This document shows, piece by piece, positions 50,521 to 59,590 of a stretch of DNA of 64,000 nucleotides. Source of the stretch: Pseudonocardiales bacterium (GTDB taxonomy: Bacteria; Actinomycetota; Actinomycetes; Mycobacteriales; QHCD01); contig QHCD01000067.1 of the NCBI GenBank assembly GCA_003244255.1, positions 1 through 64,000 on the forward strand. The letters run 5' to 3'. The position numbers and the translations under genes are program-made. The notes under the pieces are model-generated. The model ran no database searches. It was not told the DNA's origin and was given only the letters and a program-made list of their open reading frames with translations. Numbering within the stretch: the stretch's first letter is position 1; every line of letters begins with the position of its first letter.

Positions 50521-50557
50521 GACGGTGGCCCGACCCGGGGGGGTCGGCGCCACCGTC
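50521..50557. terminator. Strong hairpin between convergent genes
   Basis: GACGGTGGCCCGACCC (50521-50536) pairs with GGGTCGGCGCCACCGTC (50541-50557), leaving only small bulges. It sits between the HspR-like gene (plus) and the MarR gene (minus), so it may terminate both. No U-tract follows on either strand, so termination is inferred from position. Confidence 0.4.
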
Positions 50558-50623
50558 GCCGTCCCCCCGGTAGCGAGATACGCCGTCAGTTCGACCCGAC
50601 AAGACGACGGAAAAGGCCGGGCG

Positions 50624-51082
50624 TCAGCGCTCGTCCGCGTCGTCGGACGCGATCGCCTCGAGCACCGGCAGCGCAGCCTCCAGCGCTGCCCGCTGCTCGG
50701 CCGTGCACTGGCTCAGTTGCGTCGCGAGGAAGCTGGTGGTCCGACGGCGCAGGCGTTCGAGCAGTTTGGCACCGCGCACGGTGAGCACCACGTTGCACGC
50801 GCGGCGATCCTTCGCGTCAGGTTGTTTGTCCAGCAACCCGTGCTGCTCGAGCCCGCTGACGATACGGGTCATGGTCGGCGCCGCGATGCGTTCCCGCGCG
50901 GCCAGGTCGCCGACCCGCAACGGCCCGAACCCCTCCACGGTGACCAACGCGGAGAGCTGACTGGAGGTCAGCCCGTCACCGCCGGGGTTCTGCCGGATCC
51001 GACGGTTGATGCGTCCGATGGCCACCCGCACCCGGCTCGCCAGCGCGATCCGAGCCGGGTCCTCGAGCAACATCGGGCTCAT
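50624..51082 (-). CDS. MarR-family transcriptional regulator
   Basis: A 152-residue winged-helix regulator. GLTSSQLSALVTVEGFGPLR then VGDLAARERIAAPTMTRIVS is the helix-turn-helix, and the wing has DAKDRRACNVVLTVRG. A 4-nt overlap (ATGA) with the upstream MFS gene puts it second in the operon, so it probably controls its own exporter. A few residues at the start are uncertain (ATG 51082 or 51073). Confidence 0.9.
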   Translation of the reverse strand: MSPMLLEDPARIALASRVRVAIGRINRRIRQNPGGDGLTSSQLSALVTVEGFGPLRVGDLAARERIAAPTMTRIVSGLEQHGLLDKQPDAKDRRACNVVLTVRGAKLLERLRRRTTSFLATQLSQCTAEQRAALEAALPVLEAIASDDADER

Positions 51083-53034
51083 CCGTCGACCCCCCTAGGT
51101 GCGGTTTGACCCTGCTCCACGCTCGATCGCCGCGGCGCTCGCAGCTTCGGCGCCGGCGCCGGACGGTCCGCGGCGGTTCGGCCGTCGCCAGCTGTCGCCG
51201 CGCCCGTCGCCGCCGCACCAAGCGTGAACTCGACACCGCGCCGGCCGTGCTCGGCGCCCTCGACGTAGTGGTACTTCCCGCCGCGCAGGTAGGACGCGAT
51301 CGCGGCGACGACACACGCGATGATCGCGAACACGAACGCGACCCGCAGGCCGTCCTGAAAGGGGCCCGAGATCAGATGCGGGAAGAACCCGCGGCCGGTG
51401 AGGTACGTGGCCTTGTCCGGCGGCAGGGAATGCAGGACGTTCGGGCCGAGCAGCGTCCCGATCGGGTTCTTGCCGAGCAGGGCGGCGAACAGCGTGCTGA
51501 CCGGCGGCAGGGTGGACAGGTGATGCGCGGTGGCGCTGGGCACGCCCTGGCCGACCAGCCCGCGGTAGAGCTGGTCCGGCAGGTGCTTCGACAGTCCGAG
51601 GATCATCAGGGTGAAGAACACACCGATCGAGAGCACGGTCGCGGCGTTCTGGAAGGTCGCCGCCATGCCGGCGCCCGCACCGCGCTGGTTCGGGGGCAGT
51701 GCATTCATGATCCCGGCCCGATTCGGCGAGGCGAACAGGCCCATGCCGACGCCGTTCATCAACAGGATGAGGGCGAACGAGAGGTAGCCGAAGTCGACCG
51801 GCAGCAGGTTCAGCAGAACGAAACTGGCCGCCGCGATGATCATGCCGCTGGTGGCGAACGGCCGCGCGCCGATCCGGTCCGACAGCATGCCGGAGATCGG
51901 CGCGGCGAGCAGGAAGCCGACCGCGAGCGGCAGCATGTAGATCCCCGCCCACAGCGGCGTCTGCGCGAAGCTGTATCCGTGCAACGGCAGCCAGATGCCC
52001 TGCAGCCAGATGATCATGATGAACTGCAGGCCGCCCCGGCCGAGCGCCGCCAGCAGGCTCGCCACGTTGCCTGCGGTGAAGGCGCGGATCCGGAACAGCT
52101 GCAGCCGGAACATCGGGTCCTCGACCCGGCTCTCGATGACGGCGAAGGCGATCAGTACGACGATCCCGCCGATGATCTCGCTCAGCACCATCGGGTTGGT
52201 CCAGCCCATGTTGTGACCACCGTAGGGCTGGATGCCGTAGGTGATGCCGACCAGCACGGCGATCAGCCCCACCGCGAAGGTGATGTTGCCCCACCAGTCG
52301 AGCCTGGCGGGCGCCCGCGCCCCGGTGTCCTGCAGCTTCAGATACGCCCACACCGTTCCGAAGATCCCGAACGGCACCGACACGACGAACACCAGGTGCC
52401 AGTTGATCGGGCCCAGCAGGCCGCCGAGCACGAGCCCGATGAACGATCCGGCAATCGCCGCGATCGCGTTGATGCCCAGCGCGAGACCGCGTTGGTTCGC
52501 CGGGAAGGCATCGGTGAGGATCGCCGAGGAGTTCGCGAACAGGAACGCGCCGCCGACTCCCTGCAGGATGCGCATGATGATGAGCCACCAGGCGGCGGCG
52601 GTGCCGTGCATCCAGGTCACCGAGAGCAGCACCGAGAAGACCGTGAAGATCAGAAAGCCGAGGTCATACATCCGGACCCGGCCGTACATGTCTCCGATAC
52701 GTCCCAGGCTGACGACGAGCACGGCCGTGACCACGAGGAAGCCGAGGATCAGCCAGAGCAGGTAGCTGACATTGCTCGGCTGCAACGGGTCGAGCCGGAT
52801 GCCGTTGAAGATGTCCGGCAGCGCGATCAGCATGATCGAGGCGTTGATGGTGGCCATCAGCACGCCGAGCGTCGTGTTCGACAACGCGATCCACTTGTAG
52901 TGCGGATCGTCGCGCAGCGCATTCCGGCGACCGATCGTCCTGGCCCCCTCCCGTTCGCGAAGGCCGCGGATGAGCTCGCGCGTCGTCCTCCGGGAAGCTC
53001 CATCCGGTTGCTGTGCTGCCGTGTCGCGGGTCAC
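51079..53034 (-). CDS. DHA2-type MFS drug exporter
   Basis: A 651-residue transporter with about 14 membrane helices. TTLGVLMATINASIMLIALP is helix 1 with the motif typical of DHA2 proteins; GRIGDMYGRVRMYDLG is motif A; and AIAAIAGSFIGLVLGGLLG is motif C. A large extra loop (about 500-570, LPDQLYRGLVGQGVPSATAH) and a polar C-terminal tail are notable. It exports cationic or lipophilic drugs by proton exchange in relatives. GTG 53034 is the start. It is followed by its presumed MarR regulator. Confidence 0.9.
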   Translation of the reverse strand: MTRDTAAQQPDGASRRTTRELIRGLREREGARTIGRRNALRDDPHYKWIALSNTTLGVLMATINASIMLIALPDIFNGIRLDPLQPSNVSYLLWLILGFLVVTAVLVVSLGRIGDMYGRVRMYDLGFLIFTVFSVLLSVTWMHGTAAAWWLIIMRILQGVGGAFLFANSSAILTDAFPANQRGLALGINAIAAIAGSFIGLVLGGLLGPINWHLVFVVSVPFGIFGTVWAYLKLQDTGARAPARLDWWGNITFAVGLIAVLVGITYGIQPYGGHNMGWTNPMVLSEIIGGIVVLIAFAVIESRVEDPMFRLQLFRIRAFTAGNVASLLAALGRGGLQFIMIIWLQGIWLPLHGYSFAQTPLWAGIYMLPLAVGFLLAAPISGMLSDRIGARPFATSGMIIAAASFVLLNLLPVDFGYLSFALILLMNGVGMGLFASPNRAGIMNALPPNQRGAGAGMAATFQNAATVLSIGVFFTLMILGLSKHLPDQLYRGLVGQGVPSATAHHLSTLPPVSTLFAALLGKNPIGTLLGPNVLHSLPPDKATYLTGRGFFPHLISGPFQDGLRVAFVFAIIACVVAAIASYLRGGKYHYVEGAEHGRRGVEFTLGAAATGAATAGDGRTAADRPAPAPKLRAPRRSSVEQGQTAPRGVDG

Positions 53035-53068
53035 CGAACTCCTTCTGTGCGCGGCGCTGGGCGTTGCG

Positions 53069-53098
53069 TGTATAACACTTGCTTGATGCTAACAAAAC
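53069..53098 (-). promoter_or_regulatory. AT-rich promoter candidate for the MFS/marR operon
   Basis: Read on the minus strand, TTGTTAGCATCAAGCAAGTG followed by TTATACAC is an AT-rich island in GC-rich sequence, 40-60 bp before the MFS start. A TTATAC/TATACA -10 and TTGTTA-like -35 with short spacing are possible. The spacing is not ideal; a MarR site may overlap. Confidence 0.35.
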
Positions 53099-53223
53099 GT
53101 CTGTCGACAACGCCGGCGCCCTCGCAACTGAAACCTGCTCGCCCCGCGGGCTCGGCGTAGGACAGCATGAGCGGCGGTCCAGACCACTAGGTTCAGCCGT
53201 GCAACGGCGACGGAGGAGGTGGC

Positions 53224-54138
53224 GTGAGTCAGGCAGCGAGCGGCGCACGCCGGTCGTCGTCGACGGGGACATCCGCGGCCGGCGACGACCACGGCTGGCT
53301 GGATTCGGCGGCCACGCTCGCGACGATCGAGGCGAAGTCGGCTCGGGAGAACTTCTCGGTCGCGTCCCGATTGCTCCCCAGGCGGGCGCGCCGGCACCTG
53401 CTCGCGATCTACGCGTTCGCCCGGCTCGTCGACGACGTCGGTGACGAGGCGCCCGGCAACCGAGGACAGCTGCTCGACGTCGTCGACGACGACATCGACC
53501 GGCTGGTCGGCGACGCCGTGCCCAGGATCGCGGTGCTGCGGGCCCTCGCGCCGACGGTGCGCGAATGCCACCTGCCACTCGACCCGTTCCACCGTCTGGT
53601 CGAGGCCAACCGCCGCGACCAGACCGTGCATCGCTATCCGGACTTCGCCACGTTGCGCGAGTACTGCACGCTCTCCGCCAACCCCGTCGGCCACCTGGTG
53701 CTCGGGGTCTTCGACGTCGCGACGGCGGACCGGCTCGCGCTGTCCGACGACGTGTGCACGTCGCTGCAGCTGGTCGAGCACTGGCAGGACGTCGCCGAGG
53801 ACGCCGCCTCCGGCCGGATCTACCTGCCACAGGAGGACATGGCGCGGTTCGGCGTCGCGGAGGCGGACCTGCGTGCCGAACACGCCGGATCCGGGCTGCG
53901 CCGGCTGCTCGCCTTCGAGGTCGCGCGGGCGCAGGCACTGCTGACCCGCGGCGCACGGCTGGTCGGATCGCTGCCCGGCCCGGCCCGGCTCGCCGTCGCC
54001 GGATTCGCCGGCGGCGGGCAGGCGGCACTCGATGCCCTGGCCGTTGCGGACTTCGACGTGCTGGCAGGGGCGCCGAAGGCCGGTCCGGGCGCGATCCTCG
54101 CCGCGACCGGCCGACTGCTGCTGCGTCGGTCGGCATGA
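53224..54138 (+). CDS. hpnC: Hydroxysqualene synthase HpnC
   Basis: A 304-residue squalene/phytoene-synthase-fold enzyme. AIYAFARLVDDVGDEAPG is the first Asp-rich motif and LQLVEHWQDVAEDAASGRIY the second; NPVGHLVLGVFDV lies between. HpnC converts presqualene diphosphate to hydroxysqualene. The unusual H in VEHWQDV, in place of the VN of HpnD, supports the HpnC assignment. It starts at GTG 53224 and heads the hopanoid operon, divergent from the MFS gene; the shared upstream region is about 190 bp. Confidence 0.93.
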   Translation: MSQAASGARRSSSTGTSAAGDDHGWLDSAATLATIEAKSARENFSVASRLLPRRARRHLLAIYAFARLVDDVGDEAPGNRGQLLDVVDDDIDRLVGDAVPRIAVLRALAPTVRECHLPLDPFHRLVEANRRDQTVHRYPDFATLREYCTLSANPVGHLVLGVFDVATADRLALSDDVCTSLQLVEHWQDVAEDAASGRIYLPQEDMARFGVAEADLRAEHAGSGLRRLLAFEVARAQALLTRGARLVGSLPGPARLAVAGFAGGGQAALDALAVADFDVLAGAPKAGPGAILAATGRLLLRRSA

Positions 54139-54157
54139 GCACTCATGAGGACGACCG

Positions 54158-55048
54158 ATGACGGTCGACGAGGCCTACGCGGTGTGCGCGGCCATCACCC
54201 GGCGCGAGGCTCGCAACTTCGGCTACGGGATCGCGCTGCTGCCCTCGGCCAAACGGTCCGCACTGTCGGCGGTCTATGCCTTCGCTCGCCGAATCGACGA
54301 CATCGGCGACGATTCGGCCGGGGTCGACATCGCAACCACCTTGGCTCGGCTCGAGGAGGCCAGGCGCGACCTCGCCGGCGTCAGCGTCGAGGCGACCGAC
54401 CCCGTGCTGGTCGCACTCGCCGACGCAGCGAAGCGACTGCCGATCCCGCTGCCGGCATTCGGGGAGCTGATCGACGGCGTCGAGGCCGATGTGCGCGGCG
54501 TTCGCTACGACACCATCGACGGCCTCGTGCACTACTGCCGGTGCGTCGCCGGATCGATCGGGCGGCTCTCGCTCGGAGCCTTCGGCGGCGCCGACGATCC
54601 CACCGCGCCACAGCGCGCCGACGCGCTCGGCGTCGCCCTGCAGCTGACGAACGTCCTGCGCGACATCCGGGAGGACCTGCGTAGCGGCCGGATCTACCTA
54701 CCGGCGCAGGATCTGGCGCGGTACGGCGCCGTGCTCTGTCTCGACAAGGCCGGTGACGTGGCCGGCCCGCGGGTGCCGATCGTTGACGTGATGCGCTTCG
54801 AGGCCGCGCGAGCCGAAGCGTGGTACGCGGAAGGGCTGCGGTTGTTGCCGATGCTCGACGCGCGCAGCGCCGCCTGTGCCGCCGCGATGGCTTGCATCTA
54901 CCGCCGGCTGCTGGACCGGATCTCGGCCCGCCCGGATCTTGCGCTGGATCGGCGGATCTCCCTCTCCGGCCGGGAGAAGGCTCTGGTCGCACTCGGCAGC
55001 TTGGGCCGTGCCGCCGTGACCGCCCAGCGAAGTAGGGTATCGGCCTGA
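54158..55048 (+). CDS. hpnD: Presqualene diphosphate synthase HpnD
   Basis: A 296-residue enzyme condensing two farnesyl diphosphates to presqualene diphosphate. SAVYAFARRIDDIGDDSAG is the first Asp-rich motif, and LQLTNVLRDIREDLRSGRIYL the second, as in bacterial HpnD. YCRCVAGSIGRLSLGAFGG lies between. It follows hpnC with a 19-nt gap, and its stop overlaps the hpnE start (TGATG). Confidence 0.94.
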   Translation: MTVDEAYAVCAAITRREARNFGYGIALLPSAKRSALSAVYAFARRIDDIGDDSAGVDIATTLARLEEARRDLAGVSVEATDPVLVALADAAKRLPIPLPAFGELIDGVEADVRGVRYDTIDGLVHYCRCVAGSIGRLSLGAFGGADDPTAPQRADALGVALQLTNVLRDIREDLRSGRIYLPAQDLARYGAVLCLDKAGDVAGPRVPIVDVMRFEAARAEAWYAEGLRLLPMLDARSAACAAAMACIYRRLLDRISARPDLALDRRISLSGREKALVALGSLGRAAVTAQRSRVSA

Positions 55049-56469
55049 TGCCCCCACCATCTCCCGGCCGGTCGGTCGGCCCATCGGTCTGTGTCGTCGG
55101 GGGCGGCCTCGCCGGCCTCTCCGCGGCGATCACGGCCGCCGACGCCGGCGCCGTCGTGACGCTGCTCGAGTCGCGTGCCCGGCTCGGGGGCGCGACGTTC
55201 TCTTTCGTCCGCGACGGGTTGTCGATCGACAACGGCCAGCACGTCTTCCTGCGCTGCTGCACGGCGTATCGGGGTTTCCTGGATCGGCTCGGCGTCGCCG
55301 ATCGGGTCTGGATGCAGGACCGGCTCTCGCTACCTGTCGTCACGCCGGGCGGCCGGATCCATCACCTGAGCCGCGGCCGTGGACCCGCGCCGCTGCACCT
55401 GGCCGGCTCGCTGTCGCGCTATCCGCTGCTGACGGCGGCGGACAAGCTCGCCGCCGCGCGTGCGGTGCTCGGCCTGCGACGGATCGATCCCGAGGATTCC
55501 CGCGCCGACGACATGTCGTTCGGTCGCTGGCTGCGCCGGACCGGGCAGTCCGAGCGCGCCATCGACGCGCTGTGGGGACTGCTCAGCATTCCGACGATGA
55601 ACGTCGCGCCTGACAACGCCTCGCTCGGCCTCGCCGCGATGGTCTTCCGCACCGGCCTGCTGCAGGACTCGGCAGCCGGGGACATCGGCATGCCCGCCGT
55701 GCCGCTGTCGCAGTTGCACGCGGAGCCCGCGCGTGCGGTGCTCGACGCGGCCGGCGCCGACGTGCGCACCTCGGCGCGGGTGACCGCCATCGAGCGCCGG
55801 GACGACCGGCTGCTCGTCCGCACCCACACCGGCGACGTGCCGGCCGACGCCGTCGTCGTCGCGGTCCCCCATGACGACGTCGCCGCCATCCTGCCCGAGG
55901 GCGCCGTAGCCGACCCGACGGCGCTGCGTGGGCTGGGCGCGTCGCCGATCGTGAACCTGCACGTGATCTACGACCGCAGGGTCACCGACCAGCGCTTCGC
56001 GGTTGGGCACGCGAGCCCGGTGCAGTGGGTCTTCGACCGGTCCGAGGTGGCCGGGCTGTCGCCGGGTGACGGCCAGTACCTGGCGGTGTCGCTATCGGCC
56101 GCCCACTCCTACCTCCACCTCCCGGTTGCCGCGCTGCGCGAGCGATTCCTGCCGGCACTCGCCGAGTTGTTCCCCGCCGCGCGTGCCGCCCACCTTCGCA
56201 GCTTCCTCGTCACCCGGGAGCCGCAGGCGACGTTCCGGGCGGCGCCCGGAACGGCGCGGCTCCGGCTCGGGGAATGCACCGCCGTTCCCGGCGTGTTGCT
56301 GGCTGGGTCATGGACCGACACCGGCTGGCCAGCAACGATGGAGGGAGCGGTCCGCAGCGGCGTCCGCGCGGCGCGCCGCGCGCTCTGTGTCGAGCGCGTA
56401 TCGCAGTCCCGGGAGGTTGACGCGGCGGCAGCTGATCGGCCGAGCATGGAAGGAGCGATGTCGACATGA
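55048..56469 (+). CDS. hpnE: Hydroxysqualene dehydroxylase HpnE
   Basis: A 473-residue FAD-dependent amine-oxidase-like protein that reduces hydroxysqualene to squalene. VCVVGGGLAGLSAAITAADA is the dinucleotide-binding loop, followed by VTLLESRARLGGATFSF. IDNGQHVFLRCCTAYRGFL and LAGSWTDTGWPATMEGAVRS near the end are conserved in HpnE and phytoene desaturase relatives. It overlaps hpnD by one base and the prenyl synthase by 4 nt. Confidence 0.93.
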   Translation: MPPPSPGRSVGPSVCVVGGGLAGLSAAITAADAGAVVTLLESRARLGGATFSFVRDGLSIDNGQHVFLRCCTAYRGFLDRLGVADRVWMQDRLSLPVVTPGGRIHHLSRGRGPAPLHLAGSLSRYPLLTAADKLAAARAVLGLRRIDPEDSRADDMSFGRWLRRTGQSERAIDALWGLLSIPTMNVAPDNASLGLAAMVFRTGLLQDSAAGDIGMPAVPLSQLHAEPARAVLDAAGADVRTSARVTAIERRDDRLLVRTHTGDVPADAVVVAVPHDDVAAILPEGAVADPTALRGLGASPIVNLHVIYDRRVTDQRFAVGHASPVQWVFDRSEVAGLSPGDGQYLAVSLSAAHSYLHLPVAALRERFLPALAELFPAARAAHLRSFLVTREPQATFRAAPGTARLRLGECTAVPGVLLAGSWTDTGWPATMEGAVRSGVRAARRALCVERVSQSREVDAAAADRPSMEGAMST

Positions 56470-57632
56470 GCGCCGCAACCCTTCCCCCTGGCGACGTCGG
56501 CTCGGTGCTCGAGCAGTCCCGGACCCTGACCTGGCCGGTGCTGCGCGCGGCGGTCGGGCGGCTGGCACCGCAGATGCAGCGGGTCGCGGGGTATCACTTC
56601 GGCTGGCTCGCACCGGACGGCACCGAGCTCGACTCCGACGGCGGCAAGGGACTCCGCCCTGCGCTGGCGATCCTCTCGGCACGCGCCGTCGGTGCCCCTG
56701 ACGAGATCGCCGTTCCCGGCGCGGTCGCCGTCGAGCTGGTGCACAACTTCTCGTTGCTGCACGACGACCTGATGGACGGCGACGAGGAGCGGCACCATCG
56801 CGCCACGGCGTGGACCGTATTCGGATCATCCGACGCGATCCTCGGCGGGGTCGCGCTGCTCACGCTTGCCGAGCAGATCCTGCTGGACCTGCAGACACCG
56901 GCCGGGGCGGCCGCCACCCGGCTGCTCACCGGCGCCACTTCCAGGCTGGTCACCGGCCAGACCGAGGATCTGGACTTCGAGTCGCGGACCGACGTCGGAC
57001 TGGACGAGTGCCTGGCGATGGCCGGTAACAAGACGGCTGCGCTGTTCTCTGCATCCGCCGCGATCGGGGCCGTGCTCGCCGGTGCCGATCCACGCACGAT
57101 CGATGCCCTGGCCCAGTTCGGTGAACATCTCGGCTGCGCGTTCCAGCTGGTCGATGACCTGCTCGGCATCTGGGGCGCACCGGAGGTGACGGGCAAGCCG
57201 GTGCTGGCCGACCTGCGCGCCGGGAAGAAGTCGCTACCGGTCGTCGCCGCGCTGCGGGCCGGCGGTCCGGACTCGGCTCGGCTCGCGGACCTGATCGAGC
57301 ACGCCGACATCGCCCGGGACGACATCCCCGGTGACAGCGGTTCGGGTCACAGCGGTTCGGGTCACAGCGGTTCGGGTCACAGCGGCTCCGGTCACAGCGG
57401 TTCGGGTCACAGCGGCTCCGGCCGCCGGCGGGCGCCGATCGGCGCCGACGACGACCGTTACGCCGCCATGGCCGAGCTCATCGAGCGCGCCGGCGGCCGG
57501 TCGTGGGTACGGGCCGAGGCCGAACGCCAGCTCGCCATTGCCTGCGCGATCCTCGCCGACGCGTCGCCGCCGGAGCGGGTGCTGCGCGACCTGACCGATG
57601 TCGCGTCCTTTGTCGTGGGCCGCGAGCTATGA
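56466..57632 (+). CDS. Polyprenyl (farnesyl/geranylgeranyl-type) diphosphate synthase
   Basis: A 388-residue trans-prenyltransferase supplying the C15 units for HpnD. LLHDDLMDGDEERHHRAT is the first Asp-rich motif, and FQLVDDLLGIWGAPEVTGK the second region. GKGLRPALAILSARAVGAPD near 60 is conserved. The segment at about 289-318 is a six-fold GHSGS-type repeat encoded by 15-bp units, an insertion absent from most relatives, in the region before the last helices. It starts at 56466 overlapping hpnE, and its stop overlaps shc (ATGA). Confidence 0.9.
   Translation: MSAATLPPGDVGSVLEQSRTLTWPVLRAAVGRLAPQMQRVAGYHFGWLAPDGTELDSDGGKGLRPALAILSARAVGAPDEIAVPGAVAVELVHNFSLLHDDLMDGDEERHHRATAWTVFGSSDAILGGVALLTLAEQILLDLQTPAGAAATRLLTGATSRLVTGQTEDLDFESRTDVGLDECLAMAGNKTAALFSASAAIGAVLAGADPRTIDALAQFGEHLGCAFQLVDDLLGIWGAPEVTGKPVLADLRAGKKSLPVVAALRAGGPDSARLADLIEHADIARDDIPGDSGSGHSGSGHSGSGHSGSGHSGSGHSGSGRRRAPIGADDDRYAAMAELIERAGGRSWVRAEAERQLAIACAILADASPPERVLRDLTDVASFVVGREL
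57331..57420 (+). repeat. Six 15-bp tandem repeats inside the prenyl synthase gene
   Basis: Units start at 57331, 57346, 57361, 57376, 57391 and 57406. The consensus is GTCACAGCGGTTCGG, with GTGACAG in the first and GGCTCCG in two. Each adds five residues (GHSGS), so copy-number change keeps the frame. The units lie just before RRRAPIGADD. Confidence 0.95.
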
Positions 57633-59590
57633 CCCTGCTGTCCGATCCGCCGGTCGAGACCCCGATCGGGGCGGTGGTGCGCGACGCCGTGGCCGCCGCG
57701 CGCGATGCCGCGCGCGACCACCTGCTCGGCCTGCAGGACGCCGCCGGCTGGTGGAAGGGCGAGCTCGAGACCAACGTGACCATGGATGCAGAGGATCTGC
57801 TGTTGTGGCACATCCTCGGGATCCGAACCGACCCGCAGACCGAGCGGGCGGCGGTGTGGATCCGATCCCAGCAGCGGTCCGACGGCAGCTGGGCGCTGTA
57901 TTTCGGCGGCCCCGGCGACCTCTCGACCACGATCGAGGCCTACGTCGCGCTGCGTCTGGCCGGCGACCAGCCCGAGGCAGCGCACATGCTCGCGGCGGCG
58001 AGCTTCGCCCGCGCGCAGGGCGGCGTCGAGTCCAGCCGGGTGTTCACCCGGATCTGGCTCGCAATGGTCGGACAGTGGCCCTGGGACGACGTGCCCACCC
58101 TGCCACCGGAGATGATCTTCGCGCCGTCGTGGCTGCCGCTCTCCGTCTACGACTACGGCTGCTGGGCCCGGCAGACGATCGTCCCGCTGTGCATCGTCAG
58201 CGCGCTGCGGCCCGTGCACCCCCTGCCGTTCGGCGTCGCCGAGCTGCGCACCGGGTCGCCGCGCCCCACGAGCAAGCCTCGGCTGTCATGGGCGCGCGGC
58301 TTCGACGTGCTCGATCGCGCGCTGCGGACCTACGGCAAGCGGCCGGTGCGCCGCCTACGCGAGGCCGCGATGGCCGCGTGCGCGGAGTGGATCGTCGCCC
58401 GCCAAGAGGCCGACGGCTCGTGGGGCGGCATCCAGCCGCCATGGGTGTACTCGCTGATCGCGCTGCGCACCCTCGGGTACCCGCTGGACCATCCGGTCGT
58501 CGCCGCCGGCATCGCCGGGCTCGACGGCTTCACCATCGACGACGAGCGCGGACGCCGGCTCGAGGCGTGCCAGTCGCCGGTGTGGGACACCGCGCTCGCG
58601 ATGATCGCCCTGTCCGACGCCGGCCTGCCGCCCGATCACACCGCCCTGCTGCGCGGCGCCCGTTGGCTGGTGGCCGAGGAGATCCACGAACGCGGCGACT
58701 GGGCCGTGCAGCGACCGCACCTCGAGCCGGGCGGCTGGGCCTTCGAGTTCGCCAACGACGGCTACCCCGACATCGACGACACCGCCGAGATCGTGCTGGC
58801 CCTGCGCCGGGTCGACGCCGGGCGGGTCAGCGGGCTCGCCGGTGCCCTGCGGCGCGGCGTGACGTGGTCGACCGGCATGCAGAGCGCGGACGGTGGCTGG
58901 GGCGCCTTCGACGCCGACAACACCCGCGAGCTCGCCTACGCCATCCCGTTCGCCGACTTCGGCGCCATGATCGACCCGCCGTCGGCTGACGTCACGGCTC
59001 ACGTCGTCGAGATGCTCGCCGCCGAGGGCCGCGGCGCCACCCCGGCCGCGCGGCGGGGGATCGCGTGGCTGCTCGCCGCGCAGGAGGACGACGGGTCGTG
59101 GTTCGGACGGTGGGGCGCCAACCACGTCTACGGCACCGGCGCGGTGATCCCGGCCCTGGTCGCTGCCGGCATCGGGGGTGAGCATCCCGCCGTCGCCCGC
59201 GGCGTCGCATGGTTGCACTCGGTACAGAACGACGACGGCGGGTGGGGCGAGGACCTTCGGTCCTACCGCGATCCTGCCTGGCGCGGGCGCGGAGTCTCGA
59301 CGGCGTCGCAGACCGCCTGGGCGCTGCTCGCCCTGCTTGCCGCGGGCGAGCTTGGCGAGCCGTCCGAACGCGGCATCGGATGGCTCGCGCAGACCCAGCG
59401 ACCGGACGGCAGCTGGGACGAGCCGCAGTTCACCGGCACCGGCTTCCCCGGCGACTTCTACCTGAACTACCACCTGTACCGCCTGGTGTTCCCGCTCAGT
59501 GCGCTGGGTCGTTACGTTCAGCTGGTGACCGAGCGACGACGCGGGCGCGCCGACCAGCCTGTTGTGTGCACGGGAAGGATGGCGCCGTGA
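57629..59590 (+). CDS. shc: Squalene-hopene cyclase
   Basis: A 653-residue cyclase that folds squalene to hopene or hopanol. DIDDTAEIV at residues 381-389 gives the catalytic DXDDTA acid motif. Multiple QW repeats are visible, such as QQRSDGSWALYFGG, QSADGGWGAFD, QNDDGGWGEDL and QRPDGSWDEPQFTGTGFPGD. Full length for the family. It starts at ATG 57629 within the stop of the prenyl synthase, and its own stop overlaps the next GTG. It works at the membrane as a monotopic protein. Confidence 0.96.
   Translation: MTLLSDPPVETPIGAVVRDAVAAARDAARDHLLGLQDAAGWWKGELETNVTMDAEDLLLWHILGIRTDPQTERAAVWIRSQQRSDGSWALYFGGPGDLSTTIEAYVALRLAGDQPEAAHMLAAASFARAQGGVESSRVFTRIWLAMVGQWPWDDVPTLPPEMIFAPSWLPLSVYDYGCWARQTIVPLCIVSALRPVHPLPFGVAELRTGSPRPTSKPRLSWARGFDVLDRALRTYGKRPVRRLREAAMAACAEWIVARQEADGSWGGIQPPWVYSLIALRTLGYPLDHPVVAAGIAGLDGFTIDDERGRRLEACQSPVWDTALAMIALSDAGLPPDHTALLRGARWLVAEEIHERGDWAVQRPHLEPGGWAFEFANDGYPDIDDTAEIVLALRRVDAGRVSGLAGALRRGVTWSTGMQSADGGWGAFDADNTRELAYAIPFADFGAMIDPPSADVTAHVVEMLAAEGRGATPAARRGIAWLLAAQEDDGSWFGRWGANHVYGTGAVIPALVAAGIGGEHPAVARGVAWLHSVQNDDGGWGEDLRSYRDPAWRGRGVSTASQTAWALLALLAAGELGEPSERGIGWLAQTQRPDGSWDEPQFTGTGFPGDFYLNYHLYRLVFPLSALGRYVQLVTERRRGRADQPVVCTGRMAP

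Noticed and set aside
51106-53160. 684-codon plus-strand ORF
   Set aside because: Antisense to the MFS exporter; highly charged and without domains.
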